Shown: positions 16,588 through 25,373, counted from the first letter of the stretch. The stretch is 64,000 nucleotides of DNA from Pseudomonas fluorescens (GCF_001648775.1 NZ_LVEJ01000028.1:1-64000); one strand, 5' to 3'. Notes: generated by a model not told the origin, from the letters alone. Translations and numbers: made by a program.

Positions 16588-17202
16588 TCAGGAAAGCCAT
16601 GGGTTGTTGGCCAGATGCTCGCGCTCGAAGGCTTTGATCTGTTCGCGGCGTTGCAAAGTGCTGCCGATCGCATCCAGGCCCAGCAGCAACGCGGTTTTGC
16701 GCAGGGTATCGATCTGGAAATCGATCACACTGCCATCCGCCAGGCCAATGTGCTGCGCTTCAAGATCGATACTGATCCGCGCCGTTTCTGGCTCACCGAC
16801 AAGCCGTCCGATGCGCTGCACCTGCGCCTCTTGCAACGTGATCAACAACACACCGTTGCGCTGGCAGTTATCGTAAAAGATCCCGGCAAAACTGCTGCCG
16901 ATCAACGCGCGAATACCCAACTGCTGCAATCCCCACACCGCGTGCTCGCGACTGGAACCGCAGCCGAAATTCGGTCCGACCACGAGAAAGTTCGCGCCCC
17001 GCCAGGCAGGTTGATTCAGCACGAATTCAGGGTTTGGCGCGCCGTCCGGCAGAAATCGCAGATCGAAAAACACACCGCGATCCAGCCCTTGTCTGTCGAT
17101 GCCCTTGAGGAACTGCTTGGGCATGATCACGTCAGTGTCAACGTTGGCCGCCAAAAACGCCGCGGCCTGACCGCTGACCTGAGTGAAGGGTTGCAGGCTC
17201 AT
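16588..17202 (-). CDS. leuD: 3-isopropylmalate dehydratase small-subunit paralogue (LeuD family)
   Basis: 204 residues, aconitase swivel domain. The N-terminus carries the NVDTDVIMPKQFLKGIDRQGL motif and the active-site loop is NFGCGSSREHAVW. It pairs with the large subunit encoded by the overlapping upstream gene (4 bp overlap). It is not in the usual leuC-leuD-leuB group and sits beside a LysR gene and a dctA remnant. It may therefore act on a relative such as citramalate/citraconate rather than isopropylmalate. Confidence 0.82.
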   Translation of the reverse strand: MSLQPFTQVSGQAAAFLAANVDTDVIMPKQFLKGIDRQGLDRGVFFDLRFLPDGAPNPEFVLNQPAWRGANFLVVGPNFGCGSSREHAVWGLQQLGIRALIGSSFAGIFYDNCQRNGVLLITLQEAQVQRIGRLVGEPETARISIDLEAQHIGLADGSVIDFQIDTLRKTALLLGLDAIGSTLQRREQIKAFEREHLANNPWLS

Positions 17203-18617
17203 GGGCGTTCTCCAAAGTGGCGGATGTCGGTAAGTCGACCGCTGATCGCCGCGGCGGCAACCATCGCCGGGCTCATCAGATGGGTGCGCGCTCCGGCGCC
17301 CTGACGACCTTCGAAATTGCGGTTGGTGCTGGACGCGCAGCGGTCGCCGGGGGCCAGCACATCGTCATTCATCGCCAGGCACATCGAGCAACCGGACTGG
17401 CGCCATTCAAAACCGGCGTCGATAAAGATCTGCGCCAGCCCTTCGACCTCAGCCTGCGCGCGAACTTCACTGGAGCCGGGGACGATCATCGCCCGGACAT
17501 GGCTGGCGACCTGCTGACCTCGCACGACGCTGGCGGCATCGCGCAGGTCTTCGATCCGCGCGTTGGTGCACGATCCGATAAAGGCATGGCTGATGACGAT
17601 GTCGCTGAGCGCCATGCCCGCTTCCAGGCCCATATAGTTGAGGGCGCGACGCATGTCCTGCCGCAGGATCGGGTCGCTGATCGCTTGCGGATCCGGCACT
17701 CGCGCACCGATGGCGGCGGCCTGATCAGGGCTGGTGCCCCAGGTGACCATCGGCTCCAGAACACTGGCGTCGAGGTGGATTTGCCGATCGAACACGGCGC
17801 CGGGATCGCTACGCAGCTCGCGCCACTTTTGCAGGCCTTGTTCCCACAGCTCACCTTGCGGCGCACGCGGTTTGCCTTGGAGATAGGCGAACACCTTGTC
17901 ATCCGGGGCCATGAAGGCGCCACGCGCGCCGGCCTCGACGGCCATGTTGCAAATGGTCATGCGCGCTTCGACGCTCAGCGCGTCGATGGTCGAGCCACAG
18001 AACTCGATGGCGTAACCGGTGGCGCCGGCCGCGCCGATCTGGCCGATCAACGCCATGATCACGTCTTTGGAGGTCAGCCCCGGCGCCAGTTCGCCATCGA
18101 CCGTCACGCGCAGGCTTTTCAGGCGTTTGTAGACCAGGGTCTGCGAGGCCAGCAGGTGCTCGATCTCCGACGTACCGATGCCGAAACCGAACGCCCCCAG
18201 CGCGCCATAGGTGGTGGTATGGCTGTCGCCGGCAGCGATGACCATGCCGGGCAAAATGAACCCCTGCTCCGGGGCGATGACATGTTCGATGCCCTGGCGT
18301 TTATCGAGGATGTCGAGCAGTTCGATCGCGAAGTCGCGGCAGTTTTCTGCCAGATAAGACACCTGTCGCGCACCGCCCGCATCAGGCATCGCCGCCACCC
18401 GCACCGGCGCGGTCGGATTGACGTGATCGACCACCGCCAGCGCCGTGCCCGGGCGCCAGACCTCGCGCCCGGCCGCGCGTAAACCGCTGAAGGCCTGCGG
18501 GCTGGTGTATTCGTTGATCACTTGGCGATCGATATACAACAGGACATGGCCCTGATCGTCGAGGCGGCACACGGTGTGCGAATCGATGTGTTTGTCGTAG
18601 AGGGTTCTGGGGTTCAT
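17199..18617 (-). CDS. leuC: 3-isopropylmalate dehydratase large-subunit paralogue (LeuC family)
   Basis: 472 residues from the ATG at 18617, giving the family start MNPRTLYDKHIDSH; a GTG at 18629 is also possible. It has the aconitase-like domains with the substrate loop AAGDSHTTTYGALGAFGFGIGTSEIEH. The [4Fe-4S] cysteines are in IGSCTNARIEDL and SGCSMCLAMNDD. With the small subunit it should interconvert 2- and 3-hydroxy branched dicarboxylates through dehydration. The genomic context suggests a catabolic paralogue. It is cytoplasmic. Confidence 0.85.
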   Translation of the reverse strand: MNPRTLYDKHIDSHTVCRLDDQGHVLLYIDRQVINEYTSPQAFSGLRAAGREVWRPGTALAVVDHVNPTAPVRVAAMPDAGGARQVSYLAENCRDFAIELLDILDKRQGIEHVIAPEQGFILPGMVIAAGDSHTTTYGALGAFGFGIGTSEIEHLLASQTLVYKRLKSLRVTVDGELAPGLTSKDVIMALIGQIGAAGATGYAIEFCGSTIDALSVEARMTICNMAVEAGARGAFMAPDDKVFAYLQGKPRAPQGELWEQGLQKWRELRSDPGAVFDRQIHLDASVLEPMVTWGTSPDQAAAIGARVPDPQAISDPILRQDMRRALNYMGLEAGMALSDIVISHAFIGSCTNARIEDLRDAASVVRGQQVASHVRAMIVPGSSEVRAQAEVEGLAQIFIDAGFEWRQSGCSMCLAMNDDVLAPGDRCASSTNRNFEGRQGAGARTHLMSPAMVAAAAISGRLTDIRHFGERP

Positions 18618-18771
18618 CAAGGCGCTCACTCAGGCAATCTTTGTGATTTCCATCATAGGGAGCGTGGGTTGGCCATCAATTGCCTGACAGTGATGGCGTG
18701 GATCATGAATCGTGTTCGATCTGTCGATCAGCCGGCGGGAAGTGCGAAACATTTACTTTCATATCGCTTTT

Positions 18772-18805
18772 CGGGATTTGCTTCGTTCATTCGTCCTATA
18801 GAGAT
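18772..18805 (+). promoter_or_regulatory. possible ECF (FecI-like) promoter upstream of fpvG
   Basis: In the 280-bp gap before fpvG, GGGATT and TCCTAT are about 16 bp apart. They resemble the FecI-type -35 GGAAAT and -10 TCCTTT. The match is partial. No TAAAT-N16-CGT box was found here, although fpv genes elsewhere are iron-regulated. Nothing else is recognised in 18630-18909. Confidence 0.25.
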
Positions 18806-18909
18806 GCAGGCCGTTCGCGTAGGCAACAGCCACGACCGGTCTTTCGGGGTCTGCCGTGCTGCGAAGCCCGTAGCCACGCACCCTTTCACCGCTATCAAGA
18901 CGCGCAATC

Positions 18910-20112
18910 ATGTCGAAGAAATCCCGTTCCAAACTGTGGTTCCTGGTGCACAGCTGGCTGGCGTTACCGATCTGGTTTTTCGTACTGATCGTCTGTGTCA
19001 CCGGCACTCTGGCAGTGGTCAGCCAGGAAATCGTCTGGCTGGCCAACCCGCAGATGCGCGCCAGCCAGCCGTCGGACGATGCCCCGCTGCTGAGCTTCGA
19101 ACAGGTGCTGGCGGCGATCAAAAAAGCCGAGCCGCAAACACTGGTTGAAAGCATCAGCCGACCGGACGAATCGCACTTCGCCCTCGACGTCAGCGTGAGC
19201 TATCCGGACGGGCGCTCGCAGACCGTTTACGTCAACCCGTACACCGGGGTGATTCAAGGCAGTGCACCCGACTTCAACTTCCAGGCCTTCACCCGCGCCT
19301 TGCACGGCTGGTGGCTGGTGCCGTTCACCAACGGCTACAGCTGGGGCTGGTACCTGGTGTCGTTGCTCGGTTTGCCGATGCTCGCCTCGCTGGTCACCGG
19401 TCTGGTGGTGTACAAGCGCTTCTGGAAAGGCTTTCTGCGCCCGACCTTGCGCATTCGCCATGGTGCGCGGATTTTCTGGGGCGACTTCCATCGCCTCAGC
19501 GGGATCTGGTCGATCTGGTTCATCGCGGTGATTTCGATTACCGGCACCTGGTTCCTGATCCAGGCTTTCCTGTTCGACAACCAGGTGTCGATCTCCACCG
19601 AGCCGATCATTCCGGCCATGGCCCGTGAAAGCGTGCCGATCTCGGCCGACGCTTCGCCGCCGCCGCGGATCAGCCTCGATCGCGTGGTGGCGATCGCCGA
19701 GCAGAAAATTCCCGGCCTCGAAGTCAGTTTCATCAGCCTGCCCGGCAATGCCTACAGTCACCTCAACGTTGGCGGGCGCGGCTGGTATCCGCTGATGTTC
19801 CAGACGGCCACGCTCAACCCGTTCAACGGTGACGTGGCGGCCTCGCGGCTGATCGCCGACCGCTCTTCCCTGGAGTTCGTCACCGAATCCATGCGGCCGC
19901 TGCACACCGGTGATTTCGGTGGGCTGTGGATCAAGTTGATCTGGTTCTTCTTCGGCTTGCTGTTGAGCATGATGGTGCTCAGCGGTCTGCTGATCTGGAC
20001 CAAACGTACCGCCCTGGCGACCGCCAACGCACTCAAGCGCGAAAGCAAGAAAGCCCGCAGCGCCCCGGCACAACCGGCCCTCGCCCGTGAAACCTCGGAG
20101 GCTAACCTGTGA
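18910..20112 (+). CDS. fpvG: FpvG, PepSY-type inner-membrane ferripyoverdine reductase
   Basis: 400 residues, PepSY-associated membrane protein. The first membrane segment is near residues 15-37, followed by a periplasmic PepSY region. A pair of segments lies around 150-215 and a last one near 345-370. Conserved histidines in LHGWW, DFHRLSGIW and LHTGDFGG fit haem ligands or an electron path. In P. aeruginosa FpvG reduces iron in periplasmic ferripyoverdine so it can be released. It is the first of eight tightly packed genes (fpvGHJKCDEF) in the same order as P. aeruginosa; its stop overlaps the fpvH GTG start by 4 bp. Confidence 0.85.
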   Translation: MSKKSRSKLWFLVHSWLALPIWFFVLIVCVTGTLAVVSQEIVWLANPQMRASQPSDDAPLLSFEQVLAAIKKAEPQTLVESISRPDESHFALDVSVSYPDGRSQTVYVNPYTGVIQGSAPDFNFQAFTRALHGWWLVPFTNGYSWGWYLVSLLGLPMLASLVTGLVVYKRFWKGFLRPTLRIRHGARIFWGDFHRLSGIWSIWFIAVISITGTWFLIQAFLFDNQVSISTEPIIPAMARESVPISADASPPPRISLDRVVAIAEQKIPGLEVSFISLPGNAYSHLNVGGRGWYPLMFQTATLNPFNGDVAASRLIADRSSLEFVTESMRPLHTGDFGGLWIKLIWFFFGLLLSMMVLSGLLIWTKRTALATANALKRESKKARSAPAQPALARETSEANL

Positions 20113-20651
20113 GCCAGTCCAGCACCGTCACACCAGCGTCGCGCCTCAGTCGCTTCTGGCACAAATGGCGCTTCCACATCAATGCACTGCTGTTATTGAT
20201 CCCGCTGGGATTCATGCCCAAGTATTTCGCCGATGCGTCGCTGTTTCGCGGCGACAGCGGTCTGGGCGAACGCGAGATCGGTGATATTCAGGTCGGCCCC
20301 TGGAGCCTGCGCCTGGCCGAACTGCGCAACGAAGCCCCGCACTTGAGCGGTCCCGCCGGCTACATGAAGGACTTCAATGCGGCGCTGTGCGACGCCTGTG
20401 TCGAACAGGTCAAGGCCACTTACCTGCGCATCGGCAAGCCTCGCAGCCTGCGCGCCGCCGGGGTGATCTTCTTCGGTACGCCGTATCGCATGGGCAGCCA
20501 GTTGCCGATCCCGGAAAAGACCAAAGCCGACGCCGAACTGTGGATCACCATGGAAGGCTGGGACGGCGCTATGCATCAGGCCTCGATTCCATTGAGCCAG
20601 GCCTCTCCCGCCACGCTGGCCTGGCTGAACCAACAAGGAGCCAAACCATGA
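20109..20651 (+). CDS. fpvH: FpvH, membrane-anchored partner of FpvG
   Basis: 180 residues starting at GTG 20109, which overlaps the fpvG stop. One membrane segment (HINALLLLIPLGFMP) lies near residues 22-37, and the rest should face the periplasm. It contains CDACVEQ, a CxxC that may bind metal or redox partners. FpvH is reported to work with FpvG, FpvJ and FpvK in pyoverdine iron release. I assign it by position and by general similarity of length and topology; there is no well-characterised domain. Confidence 0.78.
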   Translation: MSQSSTVTPASRLSRFWHKWRFHINALLLLIPLGFMPKYFADASLFRGDSGLGEREIGDIQVGPWSLRLAELRNEAPHLSGPAGYMKDFNAALCDACVEQVKATYLRIGKPRSLRAAGVIFFGTPYRMGSQLPIPEKTKADAELWITMEGWDGAMHQASIPLSQASPATLAWLNQQGAKP

Positions 20652-20989
20652 CTTGCCCGCAACGCCCTTTCCGCCTGCGGCTGAGTGCCGCACTGCTGGT
20701 GCTCGGCGCCGGCTTCAGTGCCAGCGCTCTGGCGCATAACCCGATGTGCGAATGCAAAGCCGTCGACGCCGACCAGATCAAATGCACTGGCGGTTTTTCC
20801 GACGGCAGCGGCGCACCGGGGGTGACCCTCGATGTGATCGGCTATGACGAAACGATTCTGCTGCCGGGCAAACTCGGTGCCGATTCCACGCTGACGTTCA
20901 AGAAGCCCGGCGCCGAGTTCTACGTGCTGTTCGATGCAGGTCCGGGTCACGTTGTGGAAATCGACCAGGCGGACATCGAAACCCCATGA
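20648..20989 (+). CDS. fpvJ: FpvJ, small secreted protein of the pyoverdine iron-release system
   Basis: 113 residues. A signal peptide (LRLSAALLVLGAGFSASALA) ends near residue 29. The mature part begins with HNPMCECKAVDADQIKC, rich in Cys and His and plausibly metal-binding, followed by a beta-rich domain. The ATG overlaps the fpvH stop (ATGA) and the end overlaps fpvK, so translation is probably coupled. The function is assigned from its place between fpvH and fpvK. Confidence 0.78.
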   Translation: MTCPQRPFRLRLSAALLVLGAGFSASALAHNPMCECKAVDADQIKCTGGFSDGSGAPGVTLDVIGYDETILLPGKLGADSTLTFKKPGAEFYVLFDAGPGHVVEIDQADIETP

Positions 20990-21561
20990 GCACGCCAACC
21001 ACACAAGTCGTACGCCCGGCCGGTGCCGGCCATGAAACCCTCAATGTGCTGCTGCTTTGCCTGCTGATCCTGGCGGTCGCCGGCTCGGTGGTGGCCTGGC
21101 GCGGGGTTTCCCATGAACCGGAACCGGTCGCCACTCACCAGCTCGACGCACGTCGCGACCTCAGTGCTTCCGAACAAGGCATCTATGCCGACCTGCGGGT
21201 GACCCTCGATGAAATCCGCCTGCTGCGTCAGGAACAGCAATCTCTGCCGACCCCGCAGCACCTCGCGGACGAAGGGTTTGCCCCGTTTGCACGGGACGCC
21301 AGCTCAGTCAGCCGTGGTGGTCATGCCTGGCAATTACTGGCCGACACCGCCTATTTCGGCCACAGCCAGACAATTGCCGTCGCCGGCTCATTCGTGATGC
21401 TGGTCAGCACCGACGATCAGACCGCGCCGGACATCTGGCTCAACCGCGATGCCAGCCTCAAAGTGCCGAGCGAACTGACCGCTGCGGCCCTGTCCGCTGC
21501 TGGCTGGAAACAGATCGTCGCGCAATACGATGCCGGGGTTACCCGCGAACATCGCCATTGA
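20986..21561 (+). CDS. fpvK: FpvK, membrane-anchored periplasmic protein (DUF6162-like)
   Basis: 191 residues with one N-terminal membrane anchor at about 19-39 (LNVLLLCLLILAVAGSVVAW). A periplasmic domain rich in helices follows. The C-terminus ends HRH, and several His residues are scattered (SRGGHAW, YFGHSQ). It sits in the fpvGHJK part of the operon and overlaps fpvJ by 4 bp. The family is found next to zinc- or iron-type ABC importers. No enzymatic motif is visible. Confidence 0.75.
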   Translation: MSTPTTQVVRPAGAGHETLNVLLLCLLILAVAGSVVAWRGVSHEPEPVATHQLDARRDLSASEQGIYADLRVTLDEIRLLRQEQQSLPTPQHLADEGFAPFARDASSVSRGGHAWQLLADTAYFGHSQTIAVAGSFVMLVSTDDQTAPDIWLNRDASLKVPSELTAAALSAAGWKQIVAQYDAGVTREHRH

Positions 21562-21596
21562 TTCCTCGTCCTCACCCGAGAGAAGACCGTTTGCTC

Positions 21597-22526
21597 ATGT
21601 CTATTTCATCGCCCCGCCGTCCGTTGTTGCGTCTGTTGTTAATCGGCCTTTGCGCCGCCCTGCTGAGCCCGCTGGCCAGCGCCGATCCGGCCAAGCGCCT
21701 GCGCATCGGCATCACCCTGCATCCTTATTACAGCTATGTGGCGAACATCGTCGGCGACAAGGCCGAGGTGGTGCCGCTGATCCCGGCCGGTTTCAACCCG
21801 CACGCCTACGAGCCACGCGCCGAAGACATCAAACGCATCAGCGGCCTCGATGTCATCGTGCTCAACGGTGTCGGCCATGACGACTTCGCCGACCGCATGA
21901 TCGCCGCCAGTGAAACGCCGAACATCAAGACCATCGAAGCCAACGAAAACGTGCCCTTGCTGGCCGCCACCGGGGTGGCCGCGCGCGGTGCCGGCAAAGT
22001 CGTGAACCCGCACACGTTCCTGTCGATCAGCGCCTCCATCGCCCAGGTCAACAACATCGCCCGCGAACTGGGCAAGCTCGACCCGGACAACGCCAAGACC
22101 TACACGCAGAACGCCCGCGCCTATGGCAAACGCCTGCGGCAGATGCGCGCCGACGCGCTGGCCAAACTGACGCAGGCGCCGAACGCCGAACTGCGCGTGG
22201 CCACGGTGCACGCGGCTTATGACTACCTGCTGCGCGAGTTTGGTCTGGAGGTGACTGCGGTGGTCGAGCCGGCTCACGGCATCGAACCGAGCCCGAGCCA
22301 GTTGAAAAAGACCATCGATCAATTGCGCGAACTCGACGTCAAAGTGATCTTCTCGGAGATGGACTTCCCGTCCACCTACGTCGAGACCATTCAGCGCGAG
22401 TCCGGCGTCAAGCTGTACCCGCTGTCGCACATTTCCTACGGCGAATACACCGCCGACAAATACGAAAAGGAGATGACCGGCAACCTCAACACCGTGGTGC
22501 GAGCGATTCAGGAGTCGGGGGCATGA
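21597..22526 (+). CDS. fpvC: FpvC, periplasmic metal-binding protein (ZnuA/TroA fold)
   Basis: 309 residues from the ATG at 21597. A signal peptide covers about 1-32 (LLRLLLIGLCAALLSPLASA). The TroA-type cluster A-I fold has likely metal ligands His in LHPYYSY, His in NPHAYEP, His in NPHTFLS, and acidic residues in FSEMDFPS. It probably receives the iron released from ferripyoverdine and delivers it to FpvDE. Its stop overlaps the fpvD start (ATGA). The family also contains zinc and manganese binders; the operon order favours FpvC. Confidence 0.85.
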   Translation: MSISSPRRPLLRLLLIGLCAALLSPLASADPAKRLRIGITLHPYYSYVANIVGDKAEVVPLIPAGFNPHAYEPRAEDIKRISGLDVIVLNGVGHDDFADRMIAASETPNIKTIEANENVPLLAATGVAARGAGKVVNPHTFLSISASIAQVNNIARELGKLDPDNAKTYTQNARAYGKRLRQMRADALAKLTQAPNAELRVATVHAAYDYLLREFGLEVTAVVEPAHGIEPSPSQLKKTIDQLRELDVKVIFSEMDFPSTYVETIQRESGVKLYPLSHISYGEYTADKYEKEMTGNLNTVVRAIQESGA

Positions 22527-23383
22527 CTTCAAAAGAAACCCTCCTGAACAAACCCGGTACTCCTGTGGGAGCGAGCTTGCTCGCGAATGCGTCCGTTCAG
22601 TCAATATCTTCATCGGATGACACACCGCTTTCGCGAGCAAGTCGAATCGTCGCACCGTCGCTCCCACAGGTCTGCGGTCCAACTTTGGATTTTTCAGAGA
22701 TTTCTCTGACGCTGGGACGCACAACGATTCTCGACGACGTCAGCTTCCAGGTGCAGCCCGGCAGCGTCCACGCACTGGTCGGCCCCAACGGTGGCGGCAA
22801 GAGTTCGCTGATCAAGACCTTGCTCGGGCAAATGCCGCATCAGGGCCAGCTCAGCCTGCAATGGCCCGGCGCGCCCGGCACCATCGGTTATGTGCCGCAG
22901 GCGCTGGAATTCGATCGCGGCCTGCCGATGACCGTCGATGATTTCATGGCCGCGATGTGCCAGCGCCGCCCGGCGTTTCTCGGTTTGAGCAAGCACTATG
23001 CCGGTGCCATCGGCGAGGCGCTGGAACGGGTCGGCCTGCAGGACAAACGCAAGCGCCGCATGGGCGCCTTGTCCGGTGGTGAGCGCCAGCGCGTGCTTCT
23101 TGCCCAGGGTTTGATCCCGGCGCCGCAATTGCTGGTCCTCGATGAGCCGATGTCGGCCCTCGACGAGGCCGGGATTCAAGTCTTCGAACGCCTGCTCATT
23201 GACTGGCGCGCAGCGGGCATCACCGTGCTGTGGATCGAACACGATCTGGAAGCGGTCGGCCGCCTGGCCAATCGCGTCACCGGTCTCAACCGTCGCGTGC
23301 TGTTCGACGCGACGCCGCAACAGGCGCTGACCCCGGAACGCTTGCTGACCTTGTTTTCGACCCATCCACGGAGCGCTGTCTGA
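22523..23383 (+). CDS. fpvD: FpvD, ABC transporter ATP-binding subunit with REP-encoded N-terminal extension
   Basis: 286 residues. The ABC core starts around residue 53, with Walker A GPNGGGKSS, signature LSGGERQRV, Walker B LLVLDEP and the H-loop WIEHD. It energises metal import with FpvE and FpvC/F. Oddly, the first ~52 residues include PVGASLLANA and SLPQVC, which are translations of an inverted REP pair (22561-22671). The upstream ATG is kept as an ATGA overlap with fpvC, and the REP is read through without a stop. An internal start (for instance TTG before DFSEISL) is possible. Confidence 0.85.
   Translation: MTSKETLLNKPGTPVGASLLANASVQSISSSDDTPLSRASRIVAPSLPQVCGPTLDFSEISLTLGRTTILDDVSFQVQPGSVHALVGPNGGGKSSLIKTLLGQMPHQGQLSLQWPGAPGTIGYVPQALEFDRGLPMTVDDFMAAMCQRRPAFLGLSKHYAGAIGEALERVGLQDKRKRRMGALSGGERQRVLLAQGLIPAPQLLVLDEPMSALDEAGIQVFERLLIDWRAAGITVLWIEHDLEAVGRLANRVTGLNRRVLFDATPQQALTPERLLTLFSTHPRSAV
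22561..22671. repeat. REP pair inside the fpvD reading frame
   Basis: TCCTGTGGGAGCGAGCTTGC at 22561, and an inverted, interrupted partner CGCTTTCGCGAGCAAG ... CGTCGCTCCCACAGG ending at 22670. The second unit carries an extra ~16 bp between the two halves of the core. The whole element is in frame with fpvD and adds about 40 codons. Confidence 0.85.
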
Positions 23384-24282
23384 TGAGTTACGAAGCCTTT
23401 CGTTTGATGGTTCAGGGTTGGGCCTCGTCCGGTTATCTGCCGGAAGCGCTGGCCTACGGTTTTGTCGTCAATGCGCTGCTTGCCGGCCTGTTGATCGGCC
23501 CGGTGCTCGGCGGCCTCGGCACGCTGGTGGTGGTCAAGCGCTTCGCGTTTTTCTCCGAAGCGGTCGGTCACGCGGCGCTGACCGGTGTGGCTATCGGTAT
23601 TCTGCTCGGCGAACCCTACACCGGGCCGTACGGCAGCCTGTTCGGTTACTGCCTGTTGTTCGGCATCTTGCTTAATTACCTGCGCAACCGCACCGGTCTG
23701 GCGCCGGACACCTTGATCGGCGTATTTCTCTCGGTTTCGCTGGCCTTGGGTGCGAGCCTGCTGCTGATTCTGGCGGGCAAGATCAACGTGCACATTCTGG
23801 AAAACGTCCTGTTCGGCTCGGTGCTGACGGTCAACGGCAATGATCTGGCGGTGCTGGCCATCGTCGGTTCGCTGGTCATGGCCCTGGCCCTGCCGCTGTA
23901 CAACCGCATCATGCTCGCCAGTTTCAACCCGCAACTGGCGGCAGTGCGCGGCGTGGCCGTGAAGACCCTGGATTATCTGTTCGTGATTCTGGTGACGCTG
24001 ATTACCGTCGCGGCGGTGAAAGTCATCGGTGCGATTCTGGTCGGCGCCCTGCTGGTGATTCCAGCGGCCGCCGCGCGGTTGCTCAGCCAGTCGCTCAAGG
24101 GCTTTTTCTGGTGCTCGGTATTGATTGCCACGGTGAGCACGTTGTGCGGGATTCTTGCGCCGATCGTGTTTGACCTGCCGATCCCGTCCGGCGCCGCGAT
24201 CATTCTGGTCGCCGGTATTGCCTTCGCCCTCGCCGCGATCGCGCGCGGGGTTGTCCCGAGTCTGAAAGGGAATCTTGGATAA
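23383..24282 (+). CDS. fpvE: FpvE, ABC transporter permease (ZnuB family)
   Basis: 299 residues with eight or nine hydrophobic segments, typical of family 3 metal permeases. It has the motif RFAFFSEAVGHAALTGVAIG near residues 50-70 and a conserved ALLVIPAAAARLLS segment near 220-235. It forms the membrane channel for the FpvD ATPase. The start at 23383 shares one base with the fpvD stop. A frame reaching further upstream has no membrane character and overlaps fpvD. Confidence 0.88.
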   Translation: MSYEAFRLMVQGWASSGYLPEALAYGFVVNALLAGLLIGPVLGGLGTLVVVKRFAFFSEAVGHAALTGVAIGILLGEPYTGPYGSLFGYCLLFGILLNYLRNRTGLAPDTLIGVFLSVSLALGASLLLILAGKINVHILENVLFGSVLTVNGNDLAVLAIVGSLVMALALPLYNRIMLASFNPQLAAVRGVAVKTLDYLFVILVTLITVAAVKVIGAILVGALLVIPAAAARLLSQSLKGFFWCSVLIATVSTLCGILAPIVFDLPIPSGAAIILVAGIAFALAAIARGVVPSLKGNLG

Positions 24283-25188
24283 ATGACTTTTTCACTGCGA
24301 AAACTGACCTTGGCCATGACGCTGTGCGGTGCGGTCTGCACGCCGTTGCTGGCGGCTGAAAACGCTAAACCGTTGCGCGTGCTGGCCTCGTTGCCAATCA
24401 CTTACGGCTTGGGCGAAGTGCTGCTCAAAGGCACTGACGTCAACCTTGAACGTGCGGCGCCGGCGAATCTGCCGGGCAGTCGCCAGACCGCGTACTTCAT
24501 CGGTCGTGGTGCTCCGGCGCTGAGCAAACTGGCAACCGGTGCCGATGCGGTGATCGGTGTGCGCTCGCTGTGGGCCGATGACCCGCTGTACCCGATCGCC
24601 CGTCGCAGCAATATCCGCATCGTTGAAGTCGATGCCGCGCGCCCGGTCGACGGCGCCCTGCCCGGTATCGCTGTGCAAGCGGATCTGAAAGTCGATGGCT
24701 TGAACAGTCAGCCGTGGCTGGCGAGCAACAACATGGGACGCATGGCCGACGTGATCGCGGCGGATCTGGTGCGCCTGGCACCGAGCGCCAAGCCTGCGAT
24801 CGAGGCGAATCTGGCGGCATTGAAACAGCGCCTGCTGAAACTCAGCGCCGACAGTGAGGCGCGTCTGGCCAGCGCTGACAATCTGAGCGTGCTGAGTTTG
24901 AGCGATCACTTCGGGTATCTGATCGGCAGCCTGAACCTGGAGCTGATCGGCCAGGATCCACGGCCGGATGCGGAGTGGACGGCAGAGGACCTGAAAAAAC
25001 TCACCGCCACGCTCAAGGACAATGATGTCGCGGTGGTGCTGCATCATCGCCAGCCTTCGGAGCCGGTGAAAGCGGCGATTGCCGAGTCGGGTAGTCATCT
25101 GGTGGTGTTGAGCACCGATGCGGCGGATCCGGTGGCGGAGCTGGAAGGCAATGTGGATTTGCTGCTCAAGGGTCTGAGCGGGGCTTAG
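24283..25188 (+). CDS. fpvF: FpvF, second periplasmic substrate-binding protein
   Basis: 301 residues. A signal peptide covers about 1-23 (LTLAMTLCGAVCTPLLAAE). The fold is TroA/ZnuA-like, but the classical ligand histidines are partly missing; one clear site is LSDHFGYLIG and another VVLHHRQPSEP. In P. aeruginosa FpvF is thought to bind ferripyoverdine and work with FpvC. It directly abuts fpvE and ends the operon; a hairpin terminator follows at 25323. Confidence 0.8.
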   Translation: MTFSLRKLTLAMTLCGAVCTPLLAAENAKPLRVLASLPITYGLGEVLLKGTDVNLERAAPANLPGSRQTAYFIGRGAPALSKLATGADAVIGVRSLWADDPLYPIARRSNIRIVEVDAARPVDGALPGIAVQADLKVDGLNSQPWLASNNMGRMADVIAADLVRLAPSAKPAIEANLAALKQRLLKLSADSEARLASADNLSVLSLSDHFGYLIGSLNLELIGQDPRPDAEWTAEDLKKLTATLKDNDVAVVLHHRQPSEPVKAAIAESGSHLVVLSTDAADPVAELEGNVDLLLKGLSGA

Positions 25189-25211
25189 TTTCAGCCGGAC
25201 CGCGTTATCGT

Positions 25212-25293
25212 TCTTCGCGAGCAGGCTCGCTCCCACAGGGGTTCGTGCACGACACAGATCCCATGTGGGAGCGGGCCTGCTCGCGAAGAGGCC
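25212..25293. repeat. inverted REP pair
   Basis: TTCGCGAGCAGGCTCGCTCC and the inverse GGAGCGGGCCTGCTCGCGAA are separated by about 30 bp, just after fpvF. It is the same REP family as elsewhere in the window. Confidence 0.9.
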
Positions 25294-25322
25294 AGCCCGG
25301 ACAACACAAATCCAAGGCAAGA

Positions 25323-25363
25323 AAAAACCCGCTGACTGTCACCAGTCCAGCGGGTTTTCTTTT
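25323..25363. terminator. bidirectional rho-independent terminator
   Basis: AAAAACCCGCTG (25323-25334) pairs with CAGCGGGTTTTC (25348-25359), followed by TTT on the plus strand and by an A-run that reads as a T-run on the minus strand. It ends the fpv operon from the left and the mbtH-like gene from the right. Confidence 0.8.
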
Positions 25364-25373
25364 GCCCGGCCGC

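Noticed and set aside
16261..17304. Plus-strand frame running from the LysR gene through leuD-like sequence
   Set aside because: It includes a translated REP and antisense leuD; no domain and no start in context.
18630..18909. PvdS box or Fur box upstream of fpvG
   Set aside because: No TAAAT-N16/17-CGT and no convincing Fur dyad found; only a weak ECF-like pair remains, reported as low confidence.
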